A stretch of DNA of 64,000 nucleotides from Edolisoma coerulescens (Eukaryota > Chordata > Aves > Passeriformes > Campephagidae): contig VWZW01001209.1 of the NCBI GenBank assembly GCA_013397115.1, positions 1,246,028 to 1,310,027 of the forward strand, given 5' to 3'. Below the pieces are notes generated by a model. The model was not told the DNA's origin and did not search any database. It saw nothing but the letters and a program-made list of their open reading frames with translations. Positions 53,409 to 64,000 of the stretch are shown piece after piece. How positions within the stretch are numbered: the stretch's first letter is position 1; the number at the start of each line of letters is the position of its first letter. Made by a program: the position numbers and the translations under genes.

Positions 53409-53657
53409 AAATCAAAGGCGGAAGAGAAAATCAAATTTCGTATTTGAAAATATCAAAACTAGCATTGGCATTTGCAATTATCCGCTCAAAACCACCAGGG
53501 AAGAGTTCCAAAGAACACATAGAGTACCTTGCCAAAACCATATCCGAACAAGATTTTGGATGGAAATGGAAAGTGGAAGTGCTGGAAGCTGAAGTTCTTC
53601 GATTACGACAGGAACTTCTTTTGAACAGGATCTCTCCAAGATTCTGCTTGGAAAATA
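53409..53657 (+). CDS. MEI4: MEI4 exon 2: N-terminal REC114-binding region of a meiotic DSB factor
   Basis: The exon is open in one frame. It is bounded by a pyrimidine-rich acceptor ending ...AATAG (AG at 53407-53408) and a strong donor GTAAGT starting at 53658. Its 83 codon-equivalents include SKLALAFAIIRSKP, then a KSSKEHIEYLA stretch, a Trp-rich turn, and VEVLEAEVLRLRQELLL, which has the heptad look of a coiled coil. This order matches the N terminus of vertebrate MEI4 (SKLALALAIIRSKP and VEILEAEVMQLRQKLL in mammals, from memory). MEI4 works in the nucleus of meiotic cells with REC114 and IHO1 on chromosome axes, where it is needed for SPO11-dependent double-strand breaks; its N-terminal helix binds REC114. 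The exon starts and ends one base into a codon, so the next exon must start in phase 1. No stop or frameshift is seen. Confidence 0.85.
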
Positions 53658-56600
53658 GTAAGTTACTGGAATAATTTCTGTCTATGTTGCAATACCAAGG
53701 AACAAAACAGCTTCATGTTGCCTGTACCATTTCTTGTACCTAGATGTGGGAGTCTTCAATGTACAGTTTTTTGTTTTTTTCCAGAGTTCTGAGGTAGTGG
53801 AACACCTCAGATTCATTTGTAATGGGATCGTGCTTGAGAATTTGATGCTTACGCAGCATTTGCGTATTTAACGTTCAGAATCAATATGTGTTATACAAAA
53901 TAATTGCAGACAAAAACTGTCAATAGAGAATGTTACTCTATAACCTTGGAGATACTAGTTTGTAAGAACTGGTTTGGTATTTACATTTGGAACATGTCTC
54001 AAAGACATACTGCATATTTTTTTAACGATCCTACAGATGTTTAAAATCAGAATTTAAGCCTAAAGTGTTGGAAGCGCTAATCCCTAATATGTGTAACAGG
54101 AAGGTAGGGCGAGCAAAGGACTGTATATCTGTTGTTTCTGTGAGTGTACTGAGACTGTGGCTACTGTGAATGTTTTTTATGGCATAAAAAATATTGTGAG
54201 TCTGATATTGTTTGATTCAGGAAAGCTCTTAGTCAAAGAAGATTAAAAAAAAAAAATGGTCTCAAACAGCACTGTTTCTCTGACTTGTGCATGTGGAGTG
54301 AGTCATGCTCAATTCACCATACCAGTGGCACTGTGTGAGCTTGGAAATCAGGCAGTGGAGGATTTCTGCAGGCTCTGGGGAGATACTTTCCTGGGAGATG
54401 GAGGTCAAAACGCTCTGGGTTGAAGGAGAGAGAAAGTTCACTTTTGAGGGGATCTCTAAAATCAAGATGTATAACTAATTGCTTTATGACTTGAGATTTT
54501 TAGAAGGTTCCCTGGTGGAAAACTTGATGAGGCTTTGCCACACTGTTTTAGTACTGAAACAGTGGCTTCTTTATTGCCTTGTGAAATGATTTCTAGTTTT
54601 TAACGTTGACTGATGGGGGGGATCATTAGACTTCAGCTAGAAGCTCTTAGTAGTTTATGTATTTTTGTATAATAGACCTTTCTCTACAGAGAAGTGATTT
54701 AGTGACTATTCTTATTTCATTATTGTCTGTGTGTCTGTTTTCTGCAACCTGTTGCAAACATGACATTTAAAACTAAAAGTAACTTTTAAGATGCAGTTTC
54801 CCACAGGTATCTTATGTTTTGAAGAACTGGCTGCATATGATCAGAAGAGATTTATAAACATCTAATGTCTGGAGAGGATATTCTAAATGTGGATTAAGCG
54901 GAAAACAGAAAACACTATCAATTAGCAAAACATAGCAAACAAAATCAATTCATTTGCAACTTCTAAGTCTAATTTTTGAAAGATTCCCTAAACTCTAAAT
55001 TTTAATTGCGAGATAGGCAGAGAAAACTGTCCCTGGCAGATAACACGTCTTGCAAAGGATGTTAATTTTCATTGCCCTAGTCACACTGAAGTTTGTTCAC
55101 AGGCTTAAAATGTGATAAATCTTTTCTAATTTTAGATGTCTTACACCTGTGCTAAGTTTCTGCTGAGTGCGCATTCATGATTACAGTTCCACTAGAGATA
55201 AATGCTGGGTCACTTGCTTTTGAGTAAAGAAAGATTGTTACTCGTACCTGATGGAATATCTGTTGGTGAGATCTACACACTCCTCAGATCAAGTTGATGA
55301 TGTATATTAATGTGGTTGACATGTATGGGAAGATGGTCATAGAAGCAAGGCCTGCCTGAAATAGGGGCCACTACACCACTGACATGTTCTGCCCCAAGAA
55401 AAAAAACAACACCTTTCTTGTGTGTTGTGCCAGTTTTGAGATTTTTCAGGCCCGTGGAGATAAGAAGCTAAAGGGTGGCTACTGCTGAGATACAAAGGCA
55501 CGAAGAATTTGAATCTAAGTTAAGAGAAAAAGTGGTAATAAGTGGTGTTTCATCTTTTCAAGTGAAACTACTATAGATCCATCATTCCATCCTTACGGTT
55601 TCCCAGGTTTACCACCTAATATCACATCAGAAGTATGCTCTTTAGGGCTGAGGATGATAACTAGGCTTGTTCTTAGCACCGAGATGTCATGGGTCCTTTT
55701 CCTCCTCCACTCATTTCTCCAGTCTCATTTCTGGAGTTGGTGTTCTGCTTAAAATAATGCAGCCTCTTAAAAATATTTCAAACCCCCAGCTTTTCTATGG
55801 CTTTCTTGTGTTTTGATTAACAACTCTTTAGATACAGGAATATCTGGGTTTCACAAAATCCACCACCAGAAAATCTCATGCAGTAAGGATAAGACTGCAT
55901 TTATTTCTGCTGGTGCCTCTTGAGAACTGAAGAGTTTTTCCTTCAGCCAAGGTTCACTTTGCAGCTGTATCGTCTCTGCTTTGCATTCTGAATGTGAGAG
56001 CTTTCCTCTCCCACCTGCTGTTTGTAATAATAATAGTAGGTCTTTCAGAGGCTTCAGGAATGATTAGAAACTGCCCATGGAGTTTTATTTCCCTGATATG
56101 AGAAATCTGTGAGCTCTTTGAAGCTGTGGTACCTATTTTCCCCCTCCATGTGCTGTTGAACACAGTATGGATGTGCAAATACATGAAGGATAAAGAACAG
56201 AGAATCCATTTTTAAAAGATATGGTGCCTAAATTTTTTTGTCCCACCTGAATAGTTCTTCGTCCTCAGAGACACTAAAAAATTTGTCAGTTCCTAACTTA
56301 GGGGGAGAAGCATGCTTCGCTGCAGGTAAACTGCTTGGTGGTATGAGTTCTTACAGTTTATGGAATTTTTGTGAAAGTGCAGTGGTCTGTATTCACTGAC
56401 TGTGCTGTGTCTGGAAGTTCCTTATTTCACTTACTGTTCATTTGTCTTTCTGAATACAAGGACTCTATTCCTTGGTGGTGCTTTTGGCTGTATGTCAATC
56501 ATCTGAGGAGGAGGAGAAGCAAATCTTTTTTGCAATTACCTGTTATTTTTCACCTTGGCAGTATTGTCCTGACAACTATGCCCATGGGCAGAAAAAAAAA

Positions 56601-59600
56601 AGTCAAATTTCATGTTAAATCAGAGTTTCTTGCCTTTCTTTGATCCAGATTAAAATTTCACAGAAAGGCAGATAGAAACTTCTTGATATTATTCTAAAAA
56701 TAAGCATGTAAAGTCTTTGAGCATTCTGTTGTCACTTTGCTTTGGAGCAACATGAAAAGATAAAGGGTCTTACAAAGCATCGATGAATTGATAGATTCGT
56801 GGATTGAAGCACCTGTCCTCTAAGACAAATTCCTTCACTGTTATCAACTCATAAAATCAATGATCATGTTGTTTCTTGGCAAGCTGTGTTAAAGAGCTCT
56901 GAAAAGCCTGCAGCTGTTACTTCAGCCCAAGAAGGCATAAATGCAGTACTCTACCGGTTTTTTGCCAAGCACGTATTTTAGGAATGACAATTTAGAGGAT
57001 AGACGTTTATTGCCTTGGTTGCTTCAGGCTGATACTCTTGAAGGTTCCAAATTGATTGTCCAGGGTATACGTTTAGCAAAACATGTGTCAAGTATGTGTT
57101 CTCTCTTCACCTTCAAACTTGGTTCAAGTTACTCTTTTCTTATGCAGTGGGTAGGAATTTACTGAACTGCTTGCTCCTCTAATTAAAATAAAAACCACAC
57201 TGTACCTTTTTAGAAATACATTAATCTTCCTTTTACAGAACATTTACAGTAGAACTTCCTCTGCCATGCCCTGGAGTTCTCTCCTGTTCTTAGCCTCCAC
57301 AGTAGCACATGTGCCAGCCACCCTACCACAGCGTGTCTGTGTGTTTAGGGAAATGCTGAACTCTGCGTGGGAATGTGATTAACGTGAATGTCTGATTTTT
57401 AACTGTATCCTGAGGCTGTGTTTCATCTTTCACGATACTATCCCCTAAATTCTATTCCCTTTGTCAAAGAAGCAACTTGTATCTCTTTCAGGAATAAGAC
57501 CCAGAGAAAAAAAAGAATTTTGTATCTCCTGCTTCACTCCTTAACTTGATGTAATTCTTGAGGCATTTAGTTGTACATGTGGAAAAAGGAAACAAATTCC
57601 TTTGTAGATTAGTATAAATGAAGACACTTCAGTCTCATTTCTTCTCACTGTGAGCTTATAGAACTGGAACCAGCCAGTTCAACAGCTGAAGTAAAACTGA
57701 TAATAAGCAATACCATTTACCAGCAGCCTTGGTTTGGGCCACCAATCCTGCCTTTTCTTCCCTTTCCACTTCCCTGTAAGTCATGGCTTGGGAATTTCTT
57801 GCTCAAAACGGAGAGGCAGAAACTCTGGGTGCTCATCTTATACCCCAGGATTTCCTCGGTAGGCAAAGGCAGGATCAGATTAGTCCTGCTTTGGCAATGG
57901 GAGGAAGAGTGATGGCCAGTCAAAATATTTTCTGAATAATCGTATTTCAAACTTCTGAAAGGGCAAAGCTCTCCATCATGACTTAAATAATGTAACTTGT
58001 GATGTTTCCTCTGCCTCCTTACATTAAAAGGAATGGTAGAGAACATAATTGATAATAGATTTTTTTTTAAGCTCATTTTCAAAGAGAAACCAATCAGATG
58101 AATTCCGAAAGGTCAGACCAAAACATGAAGATTTCCTCAGTGGATATGTTATCTGTAGCCTCATAAAGGAGTCTTCCTTGTTAGTGGAGATAACAGCAGT
58201 CCACATCTGACTGAACAGTCATGATACAAACCCATTAGTCTGTTAGAAAATATTTCCCTCCCCAGAAGGTAGATGAAATAGTGTGAAATCTGTTGTGAAT
58301 AGCACTTAGCAACAATTTTAGTTCCCATAACATGATAGTAAGGTAGAGGACTATAGAGTAGAATTTCCAAGGTATCATGGTATGTTTAAGGAAAAGCTAT
58401 TTTTTCAGGTTGGTGTGTTTAAATGAGCTACTGTTACAGATTGCTGTGTCCTCTCATCACTTTTCCCCGTCTGGTATTTGGAAGAAGTACAAAAGCACGA
58501 CAATTGCAGAGGAACTGTCAGTCTCTGAGGGGTATCTTTTACTTCTTTCTTTTTCTATCTTCCTTTTTTAAGGTGAGAGGATTCTTCATTGGGCAGCAGT
58601 CAACTCTTAATTTGATGTTGCCATGGAAAACAGTTCTGAGTATTTTTGTTGGGTGCTTAGGGATGTGATGTTTCTGCCTAAAGACATTCTACCTTCCTAT
58701 TTCTTACCTCCCTAGCCCCCCAAATAAAAATAGGTGTCTTTCTCTCCATACAGATCCGTAAGGGCAGCGCAGTGTGTCATCTCAACATTTTTTTCTCTAA
58801 GGCATAGGGCTGTCAGACAGACAGTACTTCTAAAATGTCATTTGACATCTTAAGTGTACTGGTGTACTCCCATGCTTCTACCAGTGATAATAATGCAAGT
58901 AGGCAGCATGGCAAGGAATGTCTCACAACCTAAGAAGTATTTTTTGTTTTTATGAGGAGAGCAAAGAAATGAGAGCAGATCTGTGAGATGGCAAAAATGA
59001 AGTTAAATTGTGTATAGCACAGATTTATAGGAATATGGCTCTTGGAATATGATGATGAGATAAATCTGTTCTCCATAATTGTATTGACACAATGGGGAAC
59101 TTTATGAAAGCTGAGGCCTTTTCAGGATAATTAAATAAGTTAATTTGCAATCTGGAAAAAGCACCAGCTGGAGTGTAATTGAAATCTCGGAATACTGCTT
59201 CTTCCATGGATAACGGGTCTGTTTTGGTTGTGGAAACTTTCTCCCTTTGAAAGCAGGTGCTGCTTGTCTTATCTGATGGCATTGCTACAGTTGTTCTAAG
59301 CATATACTTGGGGCAGAGGGACCCAAGAAGCATCCTTTTCTTTCCAGATTTCTGTGTAAGGAACCCATTCAGAGGCAAAACCAACCTAATTTTCCCAGCA
59401 AGAGGAAGGGTTTGTTATTATTTTAATAATTCATTATAAGATTCATAGTGATTATTAGGAATAAGGTTCATAAAAGCGAGTGGGATTCATAATTTAGTGT
59501 AGATTAATTTCTTTTCTTCTGGGTAACAGAATGATAGTTTTGGGGAAAGCTGAATGTATATGGTAAAAACAGGTTAAAAAGTGTGGCCATGGCAATTGGG

Positions 59601-59661
59601 ATCCTTTTGCCTTTAAGTCTGCTGTGGGAAGATAAGGATCAGTCAATTTTTTCCCTGGAAA

Positions 59662-59822
59662 TACAGAATCACAGAATGGTTGAGGGTGGAAGGGACTACT
59701 GAAGATCATCTTGTCCAAGCCTCTTGTCAAGCATGGACACCTAGAGCCAGTTGTGCAGAACCATGTCCAGACAGCTTCTGAGTATCTCTGAGGATGGAGA
59801 TTTCACAACCCCTTTGGGCAAC
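59662..59822 (-). mobile_element. CR1 LINE 3' end
   Basis: Complement of the CR1 3' end: 'tacagaatcacagaatggtt', 'gaagggactactgaagatca', 'cagagccag'-type central block and 'ggagatttcacaaccccttt' followed by GGGCAACCT. The tail ATTCTGTG is intact; 5'-truncated. Confidence 0.92.
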
Positions 59823-61393
59823 CTTAACCCAACTCAAACTTAGAATGTAGTTCCTCAAGCAGGTTTTTGTTTGTGTCCTTCTGGATATATAAAGAGAAAA
59901 GTATTTATACCGTGTTGTATTCAAGACAAGCAATGTTTTTGGGAAGGCACACTTCAGCTGACTTCTTAAGGAGTCCACCTCATTTCAGCCTTCATCTCAT
60001 TAAGGTGCATCCAGATCATTACAGTCTTCATCAGCTGCTGTTTCCTGTCTCTTATCAAAGCTCAGTTTGTTTCACAATGCAGAGCATTTTTAATCAGACA
60101 TAATACTTCCAGTTCAGTACTACCAGTTCAGTCAGGTGATCTTCAGAGGTAACATTAATTCATTTAGGATTTTGAAATATCCCCTATCTGGCTTAGAACT
60201 CAAATTTCTGTCACGTCATTGAGATGGTCAATACTGTAAAGGTTGTCAGATCTTCTGTTGTCAAAGCTGCTTGATGAGCATTAACAGACCCAAATCTGTA
60301 TGTTTGTCACCTTATTATTTATCCTTTCATATCTTTACTGCAAGTATTCTTTATTTGACTCGAGCTACAGAAGATTTGTGCTGTCATCTACAGAGATCCC
60401 TTAAAAATGAATGTTTAGATCCTCAAAATCCTTCTCAGTTCTTACTGAATTCTAAACGTTTAGATGCTTTATGTAAGCAAAATCCCTAACAAATTGAAGT
60501 GTATTCTTCTAAGCCTTTGGAGAAGCATATAAATCCTAGCATTGAGCAATTTGAGAATTTTAGATACTCAGTCCTATATTAATTTCTGTGAAATTATCTG
60601 TAAATGGGATAAAATACATCAGCATGCACCTTTAGCATTAAAAAGCACCTTGCGTTTAAACAGAGGACCTTTCTTTTCCAAGCCAGTTCCAAAAAAACCC
60701 CCATGGTGATGCAGAAGCAAAGTGTGGGGGATACAAGGCTTCTAAAATGTCTTATTTGGAGAATTCTAGAATCTTTATAATATTTTGGCATTATTATTTT
60801 GGAATAATGAAAATAGAAGTTTGGCTTGGTTCCAGGTCAGGACAACAATGAGGTGCTAAACACATAGGAGTTCATAAGGGGGGAGAGTTGTTTTTTCCTC
60901 AACCAGTCAGCTTGGTTAGTAATGAAAACAGCAGAATAGAGACAGACTTACACATGAAAGAAAGGCAAAGAAATCATATGAGTTTTTAAATAAGAGAATA
61001 AACTTGATTCATTGTTCATGGAAAGTGCACTTCAAACAAACCAATCAATGAAAATTAAATGAAGAATAACAGAGCCCTGAAAAATGTAGACGTGGACATA
61101 ATTTCACTTACGTTTTCATTTCCTTTTAGAGGTTATTGACTGAACACCTACTTGGAAAGCAGAATGTAGTGTCATCAAAGAGGTTTCTAAGAATGTATCA
61201 GTTTTAATTGTCTCTTGTTTTTTCTTTTAGAAGTGGAACTGAGTGTATCAATTGTAACTGAGTTTTAAGAGAACTTTATATGTCTGATGTCAATGTTTTT
61301 TATTTTCAAGTGATAATGCATGTGTCTGCTCGTGAAATGAGAGAATATAAACAATGTCTAATGCTTGAAACTGAAGTAATTTTTTCTTTGCAG

Positions 61394-61484
61394 AACTCAG
61401 ATCACCTCTTCACTTTATTTCTTTCCTCCGCCACCTTCAAGCCTGTTTTCTGTTCTGCAGTCCCTGTTGGTGGTGGAACTGCAG
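61394..61484 (+). other. Possible further MEI4 exon (weak candidate)
   Basis: A pyrimidine-rich acceptor (...TTTTTTCTTTGCAG) precedes 61394 and a fair donor, GCAG|GTAGAT, follows 61484. In the phase demanded by the end of the exon at 53409-53657 the 91 bases are open and contain SPLHFISFLRHLQA. This loosely resembles the mammalian MEI4 stretch NPLSSHMQFLQYLL as I remember it. Beyond this short stretch (WWW-rich end) the similarity is lost, and the roughly 60 residues expected between the N terminus and this motif are missing. It could be a degenerate or alternative exon, or chance. The true exon 3 may lie beyond the window. Confidence 0.2.
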
Positions 61485-62047
61485 GTAGATTAAGTTTTTC
61501 AAGAGACTTGAAGATCATTTTACCCTTTCACAGCAATTTCATCAGCTGAGGACCCTTCTTCAGTTTTTAAATTTTGAACTACATGTAGCATTTGGCCTTT
61601 CTCATTCAAATCTTCTCTGGACTGTGGCAGCCACTAGCTGAGTGTCTTAAGGAAGCACCTTCCACCACCCCTGCTCCTGCTACATGGATCTTGTACAAGC
61701 TGCCTCTTTTACTCTGCATTGGGTAGGGAGAGAATGAATGTGAGAGATGGGATTGACTGGTGTTTTCTAGAGCTCTGCTTCCTCAGAAGTAGCTGAAGAC
61801 TCCCCATTCTCTAATCATGGGTCTGGTTGGCATCTCACTGCCCTGATGAAAGCCTCTGTTTTGTGGTCCCACAGCAGTATGTACATCTGCGTTCTAGTGC
61901 CTGCATACCTTGCTGACATGCTGCTCAGGATGTAAGTCACTCCCTCATCCCTTGAGTGGCTTCTGATTTTCAGGCCATACTCTTTCTGCAGTAGTGGATA
62001 TGTGTAGAGGCATGTGAGTTCTTCAGCCTTTGTGCCCCAAGGTTCTT

Positions 62048-62757
62048 TGTGGTGGTTTGACACTGGCACCCAGGAGAGCCGCTCGCTCACCCTCCCCTGC
62101 CACAGCTGGGCAGAGGAGAGAAAAGGAAAAAAACATTAATGGATGCTTCATGAGTGAGATAAGGACCGGGAGAAACACTTCAAGGGCAAAACAGGGTCAA
62201 CTTAAGTTTCAAAGTGAATTTATTACTAGCAGAATCAGAGGAGGATAATGAAAAGTAAAATAAGCCCCTAGAACACCTTCCACCCCCAGCCCCTCCCTTC
62301 TTCCCACCGACAGCACAGGGAGACAGGGCATGGGGGNNNNNNNNNNNNNNNNNNNNNNNNNNNNNNNNNNNNNNNNNNNNNNNNNNNNNNNNNNNNNNNN
62401 NNNNNNNNNNNNNNNNNNNNNNNNNNNNNNNNNNNNNNNNNNNNNNNNNNNNNNNNNNNNNNNNNNNNNNNNNNNNNNNNNNNNNNNNNNNNNNNNNNNN
62501 NNNNNNNNNNNNNNNNNNNNNNNNNNNNNNNNNNNNNNNNNNNNNNNNNNNNNNNNNNNNNNNNNNNNNNNNNNNNNNNNNNNNNNNNNNNNNNNNNNNN
62601 NNNNNNNNNNNNNNNNNNNNNNNNNNNNNNNNNNNNNNNNNNNNNNNNNNNNNNNNNNNNNNNNNNNNNNNNNNNNNNNNNNGCAGCTTCCTCACAGGAG
62701 CCATCTCAGTGGCCCCCCTGCTACCCAAAACCAGGCCATGCCAAACCAATACACACA
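62048..62757 (-). mobile_element. Endogenous retroviral LTR interrupted by an assembly gap
   Basis: The left edge TGTGGTGGTTTGACACTGGC and right edge 'aggccatgccaaaccaatac' ACACA are the two ends of a well-known bird LTR family, here in minus orientation (start TGTGTATTGGTTTGGCATGG, end CAAACCACCACA). A polyadenylation signal AATAAA lies on the minus strand at 62219-62224. A four-base match TCTT flanks both ends (62044-62047 and 62758-62761), possibly the target duplication. The middle (62337-62682) is N. No internal viral genes are visible on either side, so it is likely a solo LTR. Confidence 0.8.
62337..62682. other. Assembly gap (346 N) inside the LTR
   Basis: Run of N between two halves of one LTR. 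Repetitive GC-rich content of this LTR family is the probable reason the assembly failed here. Apparent open frames across it are artefacts. Confidence 0.98.
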
Positions 62758-63066
62758 TCTTGCTTTGTTTGGGGCTCAGGATCTTGCTTTGTTTTTCAGC
62801 TCAGGATCTTAGTTTAGTAAGGAGCTAAAGTCATAAATAGGAATTAAGAATTTAAATATTTCCTGAATTTGATGTGACAAATTAAAGAGACTGTAAAATT
62901 GTTCATGACCAGATATTTCATTGCTTATGATGGTGTAAAATTTGTGGTCACTTTACCACGGACACTAAATTTTCATATTTCTTGTTCCAATACACTTATA
63001 GTCAAATGTTCTTGAAATTACTATTTACAGATTCTTGTTAGTCTGAGGCAGGCATAATGCCACTCC

Positions 63067-63083
63067 TTTTTTTTTTTTTTTTT
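63067..63083. repeat. Poly-T run
   Basis: An uninterrupted run of about 17 T in MEI4 intron 2. Confidence 0.85.
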
Positions 63084-64000
63084 ACATCAAGACTGCTTTC
63101 TCATTTAAATAGTAGGTAAGTACAAAGTGATGAGTTTAACTTCTTTCAAGAAATAAATTACAAGCTATTTGTAGACGTTTTGAGGGAAATAATGAGTATT
63201 TCCTGATGGGTTACTTTTTTTTTTTTAACGAGATAACTGCCACCTCCTCCCCAAATGACTGGAACATGTAAATGGCTTAACAATTTTAAGCATTTTGTAT
63301 TACTCATTTAGATGGAATTATACTGATATTGGGGACTTACTGTGACAGGGTTTTCTGAAAGCTCATCGTGGAACAGGAGTTTGATATCGCAGTGAAGAGC
63401 AACTTAACCATAAAGGCAGCATTGTCTTATACTAGAAGGAGTGTTTCATTGAATACTCTACCTCTTTTATTTGGGAACATCTTAAGTTTGGCATCTATGG
63501 ATATTGCTGTACTATTCTTCCTTTTTCCTTCTCTTTCTTCTCCTTTCTTTCACCTCTTCTATTTTTTTTTTTTTGGTTTGTTTCCACAAGAGAATCAGCA
63601 AACATACATATGAGGTTTTTGCACATAGTTCTTGCTTTGCTGCTTCTGACTTGTGACATTAAATCCTCATGAGCAATTTTCATGTTGTCCCATGGGATTA
63701 AGAACAGGAACAAAATACCCACACAGTGGAACTTAAGGTAGACGGATTCCCTGGAAGGGCTTATTTTCCTTAAATGGCACCAAAAGCAGCTTTCAATTTT
63801 TTTCATCTGAAATGTGTTTTGCTCAAAATCCTAGGGAGAGAAGACATGAAAGACTGTTCTTGTTAGTCAGACCATAGGAAGTGTGCTTTCCTTCTTTGCT
63901 TGCTTTCCAAGTTTCAGTATGCAGGGCATTTGGAAACAATGTTAATCTATAAAATGCTAGGCTGGCCTTAAATGTCCAGCTTTTCCTGCCTCGTGGAAAT

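Larger units (their letters stand above)
53658..64000 (+). other. Presumed MEI4 intron 2, running off the window
   Basis: The region starts with the donor GTAAGT after exon 2. It is AT-rich, with a CR1 remnant at 59662-59822, a minus-strand LTR at 62048-62757, poly-T runs (63067-63083 and near 63210) and a weak exon candidate at 61394. The short open frames here show no recognisable protein. If the 61394 candidate is not an exon, the whole stretch is intronic. In mammals MEI4 also has very long introns. Confidence 0.5.

Noticed and set aside
62180..62812. Frames of 160-192 codons at 62.2-62.8 kb
   Set aside because: They run through the N gap in an LTR.

Overview
This window looks like nuclear DNA from a bird. 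Its repeats are dominated by CR1 LINE 3' ends, recognisable by the tail that repeats ATTCTATG and by the usual 'AAGGTCCCTTCCAACC' block in either orientation. It also carries several avian-type endogenous retroviral LTRs, and DNA of about 35-40% GC with one CpG island. No bacterial genes, operons, CRISPR arrays or RNA genes were recognised. The LTR families are ones I associate with Neoaves rather than chicken-like birds, but that is a weak impression.

Only one protein-coding gene can be named: MEI4, a meiotic double-strand-break factor, on the + strand. A CpG island (about 41.8-42.56 kb) holds a likely first coding exon (ATG at 42249, donor after 42291). Exon 2 (53409-53657) encodes the conserved MEI4 N-terminal region. 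The two exons join in phase across an 11.1-kb GT-AG intron. The rest of the gene should lie to the right; a weak candidate for a further exon is at 61394-61484.

Layout: 0-41.6 kb is gene-poor intergenic DNA with CR1 remnants (3.0-3.4, 28.6-29.2, 32.7-33.2, 37.1, 39.7 and 41.3 kb), microsatellites and one assembly gap (13718-14503) whose two edges carry the same 17 bases. 41.6-42.6 kb holds an LTR fragment and then the CpG island/MEI4 promoter. 42.3-53.4 kb is MEI4 intron 1, which contains an LTR nested in a CR1 element (43.0-44.0 kb) and a degenerate minus-strand retroviral 3' end (about 48.4-50.3 kb) with an inverted LTR-related fragment at 47.5 kb. 53.7-64.0 kb is presumed MEI4 intron 2, with a CR1 remnant at 59.7 kb and a minus-strand LTR (62048-62757) interrupted by the second gap.

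I found no convincing new biological system. The points most worth checking are the 5' structure of avian MEI4, the candidate downstream exon, the LTR remnant next to the MEI4 CpG island, the duplicated gap edges, and a cluster of splice-like signals with a signal-peptide-like reading frame at 17.2-20.0 kb.
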